A stretch of 20,346 bases of DNA from JAPXSY01 sp033812795. Its GTDB lineage: Bacteria > Verrucomicrobiota > Kiritimatiellia > RFP12 > UBA1067. The notes below the pieces were generated by a model. It made no database searches, had not been told where the DNA came from, and worked only from the letters and a program-made list of their open reading frames with translations. This document shows positions 13,667 through 20,346 of the stretch, piece after piece; position 1 is the first letter of the stretch, and each line of letters begins with the position of its first letter. The stretch lies in NCBI GenBank assembly GCA_033812795.1, contig JAPXSY010000052.1, positions 1 through 20,346 of the forward strand, given 5' to 3'. The position numbers and the translations under genes are program-made.

Positions 13667-14260
13667 TCAGATGAATCCCGCCCGGACATTGATGATGTCA
13701 CAAATGCGCCGGAACGTCGTTTTGAGATCGTCGTTGGTCACCTGATACATGTACTCGTTGGCGCGCGCTATCTCGGCTTGCGCGTTGCGGATCCGTTTCT
13801 CAATCACCTCCTGGCGGTCCGTGGCACGGCCTTGCAGCCGTTCGGTCAGCACCTCCAGCGAGGGCGGGTTGATGAAGAGATCCACGTACCCTTGCCGCAA
13901 TGGGTTATCTGCAGGCAGGCCAGCCACATGCGTGCGGATCTGGTGTGCGCCTTCAACATCGATGTCGAGCAACATGCACTGGCCTTCGCGAAGCGTGTCA
14001 TACACCGGTTCTTTCAGTGTGCCGTAATAGTGGTCATGCACGGTGGCGTACTCAAGGAACCGGTCTTCCGCGATCATCCGTTTGAAGGTTTCCATCGGGA
14101 GGAAATAGTAGTCAACCCCGTCTTCCTCATCAATGCGGGGTTCGCGGGTGGTACAGGAAACGGAATAACAAAACTCTGGATAGTGTTGCAGCAACAGGTC
14201 ACATAAGGTGGTTTTACCCCCGCCTGACGGTGCGGACAACACAAGGAATAGCGGTTTCAT
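13667..14260 (-). CDS. gmk: guanylate kinase
   Basis: The 197-aa enzyme phosphorylates GMP to GDP with ATP, feeding GTP and (p)ppGpp pools. The P-loop is LSAPSGGGKTTL (residues 8-19), followed by the GMP-binding segment SVSCTTREPR, DGVDYYF and the LDIDVEGAHQIR Walker B region. Length is normal. The start is the ATG at 14260, with AAGGAG 7-8 bases upstream; a GTG one codon earlier is possible. It is the first gene of a gmk-coaC pair. In many bacteria rpoZ lies between gmk and coaBC, but here only 37 bases separate them. Confidence 0.95.
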   Translation of the reverse strand: MKPLFLVLSAPSGGGKTTLCDLLLQHYPEFCYSVSCTTREPRIDEEDGVDYYFLPMETFKRMIAEDRFLEYATVHDHYYGTLKEPVYDTLREGQCMLLDIDVEGAHQIRTHVAGLPADNPLRQGYVDLFINPPSLEVLTERLQGRATDRQEVIEKRIRNAQAEIARANEYMYQVTNDDLKTTFRRICDIINVRAGFI

Positions 14261-14287
14261 CACGATTCTCCTTCACAAAACGCACAC

Positions 14288-14316
14288 AGTGTACCCGCTT
14301 ACAGGGCCGGATCAAA
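14288..14316 (-). promoter_or_regulatory. promoter of gmk-coaC
   Basis: On the minus strand TTTGAT (14316-14311) and TACACT (14293-14288) are 17 bases apart, about 28 bases upstream of the gmk start. Confidence 0.5.
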
Positions 14317-14393
14317 GTGCAAATATTGGATGGGACCTCGGTTTCCGGTTTCGTACCATGAAACACAAGAAACAGCAGTCCTGCGGTTTCCCC

Positions 14394-14423
14394 TTGCCTT
14401 TCCGCCATCGAATCCGTTACAGT
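14394..14423 (+). promoter_or_regulatory. promoter of tRNA-Leu
   Basis: TTGCCT (14394-14399) and TACAGT (14418-14423) are 18 bases apart, ending 14 bases before the mature tRNA. Confidence 0.45.
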
Positions 14424-14437
14424 ACCACCGTTTCCCC

Positions 14438-14521
14438 GCTCGGGTGGTGGAATGGCAGACACGCATGTTTGAGGGGCATGTGCCGCGAGGCATGGGGGTT
14501 CGAGTCCCCCCCCGAGCACCA
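14438..14521 (+). tRNA. tRNA-Leu(GAG)
   Basis: The acceptor arms GCTCGGG (14438-14444) and CCCGAGC (14511-14517) pair perfectly and are followed by A and an encoded CCA. The anticodon loop TTGAGGG (14469-14475) gives GAG, decoding CUC/CUU. The long variable arm (TGCC-GCGA-GGCA) is that of a class II tRNA, and the T arm GGGGG-TTCGAGT-CCCCC is regular. No clear terminator follows. Confidence 0.95.
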
Positions 14522-14541
14522 CTTTAAAGCTGCGCAATGTA

Positions 14542-14805
14542 ATGAAAAAAGTTTTGGCGCTCATTAATGTAGTAACTGCAATCATCGTCATATGTCTGAT
14601 GGCATTGGCATGGACGACATGGCCTTCAGGTTCCATTGATAAAGATGCCGTAATCATTGGAGGAACGGAAGGCCCAACGGTAATCTGGTTGACTACAGGC
14701 AATGTTGCCTATGTTGTCCCTATGCTCTTCTGCGTTCTTCTATTGGTAAACGCTTATGCGCTCTGTAAATCAACGAATTCGGGCGGAGTCCGCAACCCAA
14801 TTTAG
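14542..14805 (+). CDS. small two-helix membrane protein with a GGTEGPT motif
   Basis: The 87-aa product has hydrophobic segments at about residues 5-26 and 55-74. Between them lies AVIIGGTEGPTVIWLTTG (36-53), which matches the GGADGPT-type motif of the beta subunits of sodium-pumping decarboxylases (OadB/GcdB). Those proteins have about 380 residues and many helices, so this is not a working beta subunit. It may be a decayed fragment or one of the short orphan proteins that carry the motif. It starts 20 bases past tRNA-Leu with no good ribosome binding site, which lowers confidence. No partner decarboxylase genes are nearby. Confidence 0.6.
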   Translation: MKKVLALINVVTAIIVICLMALAWTTWPSGSIDKDAVIIGGTEGPTVIWLTTGNVAYVVPMLFCVLLLVNAYALCKSTNSGGVRNPI

Positions 14806-14861
14806 TCACACACAAAGGTTTGGCAGAGTAAGCGTTTTGTCTGTAAGTCCCGTCAGACGAC

Positions 14862-14890
14862 TTGAAATGGGGTAGGGCGTATGCTATCGT
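14862..14890 (+). promoter_or_regulatory. promoter of the lemA operon
   Basis: TTGAAA (14862-14867) and TATCGT (14885-14890) are 17 bases apart, about 50 bases before lemA. Confidence 0.5.
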
Positions 14891-14941
14891 TCAGTAATCG
14901 TGTGGCAGGATGCTTGTTTTGATTGATTGGGAGTTTACAGA

Positions 14942-15604
14942 ATGGCGAATGAACTGGATGAAATGAATGCGCCTGTCAATCAGCAGGGGCGGGATATCAA
15001 TGTGATCGAAAAGCAGATCCCCGTGAAGGTGGGCTTCGGCTCGACGCTTTTCGAGATTATGCTGTGGGTGCTCGGCATCCTGCCCGGCCTCATTTTTCTC
15101 TTCATGAAAATAGGCGCGAGGAATTATTTCCAAAAGCTTCAGCAGAAAATCCAAGCCGATGCCTCGCAGATCGATAACTTCCTTGAGCAGCGCGTGCAGA
15201 TTTTGCAGAACGTCGCACCGCTGGTCGAGAAAGCCATTGATCTCGATAAGGATGTGATGAAAACCGTTTCCGCATTTCGGGGCGGCGCACACGCTGATAA
15301 CGAGCGCAACGTCGTGTCGGGGCATCTTGACCGCGCCTTCGGTCGTCTTTTCCCGCAGGTCGAAGCTTATCCCGATCTTAAAGCTCATGCCGCCATTGCT
15401 GATGCCATGCGCCAGAACAGCTATCTGCAGAAAGAGATCACGGCTGCGCGCGCGCTGTACAACGACACGGTCAACATCTGGAATTCGGACATCTTCTCTT
15501 GGCCAACGAAAATGATCGTGGCCGCCCGCGCGGGCTACACCACGCGTATCCCGTTCACAGCCTCGGCTGAAACAAAGGCGCAGGCGCGGAGCACGTTCTT
15601 TTGA
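14942..15604 (+). CDS. lemA: LemA family membrane protein
   Basis: The 220-aa product has an N-terminal cytoplasmic or external segment of about 33 residues, one membrane helix (about 35-56), then a long helical domain. NYFQKLQQKIQADASQIDNF, QRVQILQNVAPLVEKAID and the downstream YPDLKA...YLQKEITAARALYNDTV are the recognisable LemA blocks. LemA proteins are widespread and their biochemical role is unsettled. The N-terminus before the helix is longer than in most LemA proteins. The ATG at 14942 has GGGAG about 8-9 bases upstream. Its stop overlaps the TTG start of the next gene (TTGA), so the two proteins are probably made together and may form a complex. Confidence 0.88.
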   Translation: MANELDEMNAPVNQQGRDINVIEKQIPVKVGFGSTLFEIMLWVLGILPGLIFLFMKIGARNYFQKLQQKIQADASQIDNFLEQRVQILQNVAPLVEKAIDLDKDVMKTVSAFRGGAHADNERNVVSGHLDRAFGRLFPQVEAYPDLKAHAAIADAMRQNSYLQKEITAARALYNDTVNIWNSDIFSWPTKMIVAARAGYTTRIPFTASAETKAQARSTFF

Positions 15605-17415
15605 TCGAGGACGTCTACGAACCCTTGGCCCTCTATCGCGACCGCTTCAAGGCGGAGCACGCGGATAATACAGCCGCCTTTTTCGAGAGGCTGGTCGAGC
15701 GTTCCGGTGTGGACGAGAACGCCAACGCTGCAACCGTGGCGGAAATACGTACGCTCGATGCGCAACTCGCTGCCGCGGATTCGAGCCGTTCTAACTGGAA
15801 GACACTGCGGATGTTGCTTGTCATCATCGTCGTTGCGGGGGTCATCGGTCTTATACTCTTCATTTTGCCGATCTTCTCGTCGGATATTGAGCCTCCGATA
15901 CGCGTCGGCGGTCTATGGGCGGCAGCTTGCGCTGCCGTTGCGGCGGGCGGTATCGCGCTTATCGCTGCCAAACTGAATCCGGCCCTCCGCTTACTGGACG
16001 AACGCCTCCGGTTGCTCACGGAATACCGCGAGGCGAAAATGACCGAGGCGCTAGCGCAGCTTGCCCCGCTCAACCGGCTTTATGACTGGGGCATGATCGC
16101 CAAACTCATCCAGCAGACTGTCCCGCGTCTCGCACTTGACCCATACTTCTCCCGCGCGCGACTCGACGAGTTACATCGTTCTTTCGGCTGGGATGACAGT
16201 TTCAACCGTGATCGGTCGGTACTGTTCGCTCAGAGCGGGGAAATCAACGGTAACCCCTTTGTTCTGGCCGAGACGCTCGACTTCCATATGGGTGCCAAGA
16301 CCTACCATGGCTCGATCACGATCTCTTGGCAGGAACGCGAAAGCTACACGGATTCCGAAGGCCGCACCCGGACGCGCTGGGTCACGCGCACCGAGACGCT
16401 TCACGCATCCGTCGACAAGCCTGCGCCGGAATACTCCCGCGAGAAATTCCTCATCTACGGCAACGAGGCCGCTCCGGACCTCACCTTCAGCCGCAATCCC
16501 TCCAACCTCTCAAATGCTGGCGATGGGTTTTTTAGCAGGTGGCGCATGAGGCGCGCCGTCGCTAAACTCGAAGCGTTCTCCCGCAACCTCGACGATGAGT
16601 ATGGGTACACCATTGTGTCCAACCGGCAGTTTGCCGCGCTTTTCCATGCCATCGACCGCAACGACGAAGTTCAGTTTCGCCTTCTCTTTACCCCCCTGGC
16701 CCAGCAGCAGATGCTTAACCTCTTGCGCGACAGGACCGTCGGCTTCGGCGACAATTTCACCTTTGTCAAGGACCGCATGATCAACCTTGTCAGACCCGCA
16801 CACCTCGCGACCACCGACATTACGGCTGCCCCCTCGCTTTTCCATCACTACGACCTCGCTGCCGCCCGCGAGTTTTTCAATACCTATAGCAATGCCTATT
16901 TCCGCGCCCTGTATTTTGCCCTCGCTCCGGTTCTAACCATTCCCCTTTACCAGCAACATCGTTCCCATGCCGACATCTATGCGAGCGTGTTAGGCAAGAC
17001 CGCCTCGTTCTGGGAACACGAGGCCATCGCCAACTTCCACGGGCAGCATGCCTTCGGGCATCACGAAGCCATCACCGAAAACCTGCTCAAAACGCAAGCT
17101 GTCCGTACGGATGACGGTTACACGGACGTGGTCGTTACCGCGCACGGTTTCCGGGGAGAGCACCGAGTTGACTATGTCTCAAAGTTCGGTGGAGACGGTA
17201 GGTGGCATAAAGTCCCCGTCAAATGGATCGAATATATCCCTGTACAGCGTACCTCAACATTGACGATTCGGGAAACTGACGGACTTACGTTACAAGACTA
17301 CGAAGAGCAGTCACAAACCTCGCCGGACTGGCAAACCTTTTTCCGCAAATATCAAATCGAGCCGAAGCACGTATCGTTCCGCCGGTCTATCGTTTCGTTC
17401 GTGTCCCCTTCGTAA
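15601..17415 (+). CDS. LemA-coupled membrane protein of unknown function
   Basis: The 604-aa product has a helical N-terminus (1-65), two membrane helices at about 70-91 and 103-122, and a large soluble C-terminal part without a motif I recognise. The soluble part contains LDFHMGAKTYHGSITISWQERE and a charged SEGRTRTRW loop (about 255). A His-rich stretch FWEHEAIANFHGQHAFGHHEAI lies near 475-495. The start is a TTG at 15601 overlapping the lemA stop; the next Met (residue 71) would lose the N-terminal region and first helix. In size and position it recalls large membrane proteins seen beside lemA in other bacteria, such as the MAG1210 group of mollicutes, but that link is from memory and unverified. 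Confidence 0.8.
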   Translation: MIEDVYEPLALYRDRFKAEHADNTAAFFERLVERSGVDENANAATVAEIRTLDAQLAAADSSRSNWKTLRMLLVIIVVAGVIGLILFILPIFSSDIEPPIRVGGLWAAACAAVAAGGIALIAAKLNPALRLLDERLRLLTEYREAKMTEALAQLAPLNRLYDWGMIAKLIQQTVPRLALDPYFSRARLDELHRSFGWDDSFNRDRSVLFAQSGEINGNPFVLAETLDFHMGAKTYHGSITISWQERESYTDSEGRTRTRWVTRTETLHASVDKPAPEYSREKFLIYGNEAAPDLTFSRNPSNLSNAGDGFFSRWRMRRAVAKLEAFSRNLDDEYGYTIVSNRQFAALFHAIDRNDEVQFRLLFTPLAQQQMLNLLRDRTVGFGDNFTFVKDRMINLVRPAHLATTDITAAPSLFHHYDLAAAREFFNTYSNAYFRALYFALAPVLTIPLYQQHRSHADIYASVLGKTASFWEHEAIANFHGQHAFGHHEAITENLLKTQAVRTDDGYTDVVVTAHGFRGEHRVDYVSKFGGDGRWHKVPVKWIEYIPVQRTSTLTIRETDGLTLQDYEEQSQTSPDWQTFFRKYQIEPKHVSFRRSIVSFVSPS

Positions 17416-17481
17416 GGCGTACCTCTTGCCATCTTTCCCGTGGATCGGTTCCCGGGGGTAACGTATTGTCTTGCACATTGA

Positions 17482-17499
17482 AAACCCGCGTATGGGTTT
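17482..17499 (+). terminator. weak hairpin after the lemA operon
   Basis: AAACCC (17482-17487) and GGGTTT (17494-17499) form a perfect 6-bp stem with a 6-base loop, 67 bases past the operon. There is no T tract beyond TTT, so termination is uncertain. Confidence 0.3.
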
Positions 17500-17604
17500 G
17501 GATTGCGTGAATCATGATTGAACCTGCCCACATGAATGACGATGATCCAAAGATATGAAAAACATCAAAACTTAAAATTGGATTCGGTGTCGTGGGGCGG
17601 GTTA

Positions 17605-17613
17605 TGGTATGAT
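17605..17613 (+). promoter_or_regulatory. extended -10 before the beta-helix gene
   Basis: TGGTATGAT fits an extended -10 element (TGN plus TATGAT) and is identical to the element upstream of the amidase. No good -35 is spaced correctly. It lies about 77 bases before the start at 17690. Confidence 0.4.
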
Positions 17614-17689
17614 GCTACATTAACAGACCGTATGAACGGAATGTGGACGTATTGATTGTCTAGATATCTTGAGAGAGAAAGGTTATGCG

Positions 17690-20346
17690 ATGAAAATGCT
17701 GAAGAGTCTGGTGGCCCTGGCGGGGGTGTCGGGAATGGCCTTGGGTGCCGAATTCCATGTGGCCAAGAATGGAAACGATACGAACGACGGGTCGGTGGCG
17801 AAGCCTTTTGCCACGGTCGAACGTGCCGTGACGGCGCTGCGTGCTGTCCGGGCCTCCACGCCGCAGGAGCCTGTGCGTGTCGTGATCGGTGCGGGCACGT
17901 TTGAACTCCGTGCGCCGATCCTGTTGACAGACCGGGATACGACGGGACCTGTCGCGTTTGTCGGAAAGGGCGCAACGCAAACGATCCTTTCGGGCGGACG
18001 GGAGATCGCGCCCGCGCTCTGGAGGATCGGGGGGGATGGGCGCAGTTGGGCCGTGACGCTGCCCGAGGTCTCGAATGGCACATGGCGCGTGCAGCAGGCG
18101 TATGCAGGGGGACGCCGCGTGTTGCGTCCATCCCTGCCGCGCAACAACTACTTCGTCGCAGAAGGGAAACCCGCCGATGTCGAGAAGCCTGTCCCGAACC
18201 GTCTCATCGCGGAAGCGGGCGATTTGGATACGTGCCGGGACGATCTCACGAATGGCGTCGAGTTCGTGGCGATGCATGGCTGGAACATCACGCGGGCGCG
18301 CGTGAAGGCGTTCGACCGCGTCACGCGCGAGGTGACGCTCGCGGTGGGACGGCCAGGCTATCTGCGCGGCTTTGATTCCAATTCCTACTACCGTCTTGAA
18401 AACGTGAAGAGCGCGTATGGCGAGGTGGAAGGCGAATGGTATTGCGAGCCGCAGACGGGACTCCTCTCCTATCTGCCGTTGCCGAATGAAACGCCCGTGA
18501 ACGCCCCGTTCGTCGTGCCCGTTCTAACCAATCTCGTGACCGTGCAGGGTGACCGCGCGACGGGACGCAAGGCAACGAACGTGTCGTTCCAGTCGTTGGG
18601 TTTCGCCTACGTCTCCGAACCCTTGCAGGAGCCCGGCACGGTGTATCACCAGACATCGCTTGAGGCGGGAACGGCGATCCGGGTCGATTTTGCGGAAAAC
18701 GTGTCGATCGACGCTTGCGCCGTGCGCCACACGGGCGGCTGGGCCGTGAAGATCGAAGGCGGCTGCGTGGGGTGCGCGGTCACGGGGTCAACGTTCTTCG
18801 ACCTCGGCGCGGGGGGCGTGGCGCTGGGCGTGAAGGGCGCGCGGCGTGGTAACGAGGAGCGCCATACGCACGATTGCCGCGTGGAGCGGTGTCTGATAGA
18901 GGGCGGCGGACGCGTCCAGGCCGGTGCCGTGGGGATCTGCGTGGTACTCGCAGGCGGAAACCGGATCGCGCACAACACGATTCGCGATTTCTACTACAGC
19001 GGCATCAGCGTGGGATATGACTGGAGCGACAAGAACGACGCGGCGTCCGGCAACATCGTTGAGTGGAACCACATCTACGACATCGGCCAGCGTGTCTTAT
19101 CTGACCTCGGCGGCATCTACACGCTCGGACGCCAGCCGGGCACGATCCTGCGTTGTAACCTTATTCATGACATTCGTACGGCCCGCTATGGCGCGCAGGG
19201 TATCTACATGGATCAAGGCAGCGCGGAAATCCTCGCATGCAGCAACATCATTACGCGTGCGGACGAAGCGGCGTTCTCCGTGGCGTCTGGTGCTTGCGGC
19301 AGCATCCGATTCGAGAACAACATCTTCCTCTTTCCGCGCCGCTATGTCATTTGGACATTCAATGACAAGCAGAAGGGGCACGACGTGACAGTGGCACGAA
19401 ACATTTTCATGTGGGATGACAAACTGCGGGACATGTTCCCGGAGGGAGGTCCTGCCAAAGAGTGGCGTTTCAGCAGCAACGTGTGGTGGCAGGCGGCTTG
19501 GCCCGAGCGCATTTATTTTCGTAAACCCGGCGGCACGAACGCGTTTGTCCTCGCCGACGCGCCCGCTGGTTCGCGCTGGAAACAGTGGCACAAACTCGCC
19601 ATGCCCAGTCCGGATGTCGCGGCGTGGCTCGCCGCCGCTCCGGGCGACACGCTGGAAGACCCGCGCCTCGGTGCCGCCTATGGCGATGAAAAGCACTTGA
19701 AGCCCTGGCCGGATTCCCCTGCCGTCGTGCGCGGCTTCGTGCCATTCGATCTTTCGGCAGGTGTCGGGCACGAGCCACAGGCGCAGCCCTACGCTCGGAA
19801 ACGTCCCTTGGTCTCGGCCACGCGCACGTTCCCCGCCGCGCCGCTCTCGCGCAAAAACAAGGCGGCTCTTGCCGCCGAAACGGCCAAGGGCGAACTGCAC
19901 ATGACGGTGTTCAACCAGCGCTATATCCTCGGCGGCGCTGGCATGGGCGTGGCGTTCCGCACACCTGCCGGCAAAACGTTCTTCTTCGACATGGGTAACG
20001 GCGATGACACCGTGGTGGCTCACAACTGCGGCCGCGACACGATCGATCCCTGGCTCTACGTGAACGACATCCGTAAAATCGACGGCGTGGTGATGAGTCA
20101 TGCCCACGGCGACCACTTCGGCGGGCTGCTTGCCTTGTGGAACCACTATCCCGTGGATTATTTCTGGGACAACGACTACCGCATGCCCGGACAGCCCGTG
20201 AACGCGCAGAATTTCGGCGAACTCGGTGCCGTACGGCGTTTGCGCGCACAACTCAAGTCCGTCAACCCCCATCTTGTCTGCCGCGGTGTGCGCCAATTCG
20301 ACAAACTGGATTGGGATCCTGTGCTGGACGTGACCGTGATCACGCC
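17690..20346 (+). CDS. secreted parallel beta-helix protein fused to a metallo-beta-lactamase domain (3' end outside window)
   Basis: The frame is open from the ATG at 17690 (AGAGAAAGG upstream) to the window edge, 885 codons with no stop. A signal peptide (MKMLKSLVALAGVSGMALG) is followed by FHVAKNGNDTNDGS and KPFATVERAVTALR, the usual entry to right-handed parallel beta-helix proteins that act on or bind polysaccharides. Asn- and Ile-rich turns (NRIAHNTIRDFYYSGIS, NIVEWNHIYDIG, LRCNLIHDI, NIITRADEAAFSV) mark helix coils to about residue 560. After a linker, residues about 735 onward form a metallo-beta-lactamase fold: FRTPAGKTFFFDMGNGDD, then VVMSHAHGDHFGG with the zinc motif H804, H806, D808 and H809. 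The combination is unusual. Substrate and function are unknown. Confidence 0.85.
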   Translation, partial: MKMLKSLVALAGVSGMALGAEFHVAKNGNDTNDGSVAKPFATVERAVTALRAVRASTPQEPVRVVIGAGTFELRAPILLTDRDTTGPVAFVGKGATQTILSGGREIAPALWRIGGDGRSWAVTLPEVSNGTWRVQQAYAGGRRVLRPSLPRNNYFVAEGKPADVEKPVPNRLIAEAGDLDTCRDDLTNGVEFVAMHGWNITRARVKAFDRVTREVTLAVGRPGYLRGFDSNSYYRLENVKSAYGEVEGEWYCEPQTGLLSYLPLPNETPVNAPFVVPVLTNLVTVQGDRATGRKATNVSFQSLGFAYVSEPLQEPGTVYHQTSLEAGTAIRVDFAENVSIDACAVRHTGGWAVKIEGGCVGCAVTGSTFFDLGAGGVALGVKGARRGNEERHTHDCRVERCLIEGGGRVQAGAVGICVVLAGGNRIAHNTIRDFYYSGISVGYDWSDKNDAASGNIVEWNHIYDIGQRVLSDLGGIYTLGRQPGTILRCNLIHDIRTARYGAQGIYMDQGSAEILACSNIITRADEAAFSVASGACGSIRFENNIFLFPRRYVIWTFNDKQKGHDVTVARNIFMWDDKLRDMFPEGGPAKEWRFSSNVWWQAAWPERIYFRKPGGTNAFVLADAPAGSRWKQWHKLAMPSPDVAAWLAAAPGDTLEDPRLGAAYGDEKHLKPWPDSPAVVRGFVPFDLSAGVGHEPQAQPYARKRPLVSATRTFPAAPLSRKNKAALAAETAKGELHMTVFNQRYILGGAGMGVAFRTPAGKTFFFDMGNGDDTVVAHNCGRDTIDPWLYVNDIRKIDGVVMSHAHGDHFGGLLALWNHYPVDYFWDNDYRMPGQPVNAQNFGELGAVRRLRAQLKSVNPHLVCRGVRQFDKLDWDPVLDVTVIT

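Noticed and set aside
19097..20296. 399-aa minus-strand open frame
   Set aside because: Shadow of the beta-helix/metallo-beta-lactamase gene in GC-rich DNA. The plus-strand frame has clear domains, a signal peptide and a ribosome binding site.

Overview
The window looks like a chromosomal segment of a GC-rich bacterium of the Planctomycetes-Verrucomicrobia-Chlamydiae group, most likely Kiritimatiellota or a close relative. This is inferred from a secreted CE15-type esterase, a secreted parallel beta-helix protein, and housekeeping genes separated by short-period arrays and back-to-back hairpins. It is not proven by any marker gene here.

Region 1 (1 to about 5035) is the right end of an integrated mobile element. 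Everything reads leftward on the minus strand: a tyrosine recombinase with an unusual helix-turn-helix insertion, a 272-aa unknown gene coupled to it, a strong terminator, then a tight cassette in which each gene overlaps the next by 4 bases. The cassette encodes an excisionase-like HTH protein, two small cysteine-rich proteins and a RepA-like AAA ATPase. The element abuts the 3' half of a tRNA-Pro(GGG) gene (anticodon arm to CCA), which marks the attachment site. The left end and the restored tRNA are outside the window.

Region 2 (5040-11604) is chromosomal and reads rightward: a secreted CE15-like glucuronoyl esterase, prfB (release factor 2, without the programmed frameshift), a UDP-sugar pyrophosphorylase, the remnant of a type II restriction-modification system (tail of a C5 methyltransferase plus head of a probable endonuclease) and gpmI. 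Two intergenic regions (6518-6998 and 11605-11888) hold 6- or 7-base periodic arrays next to perfect hairpin pairs.

Region 3 (11889-14521) has a secreted amidase with three C-terminal repeats on the plus strand, converging by an 11-base overlap on a minus-strand gmk-coaC pair, followed by an intact tRNA-Leu(GAG).

Region 4 (14542-20346) has a small two-helix membrane protein with a GGTEGPT motif shared with Na+-pumping decarboxylase beta subunits, a lemA gene translationally coupled (TTGA overlap) to a 604-aa membrane protein, and a large secreted protein running off the window that joins a parallel beta-helix domain to a metallo-beta-lactamase fold.

The most unusual items are the recombinase with an inserted HTH, the beta-helix/metallo-beta-lactamase fusion, the array-plus-hairpin intergenic elements, and the lemA partner pair. 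No CRISPR array, rRNA or complete defence system was found.
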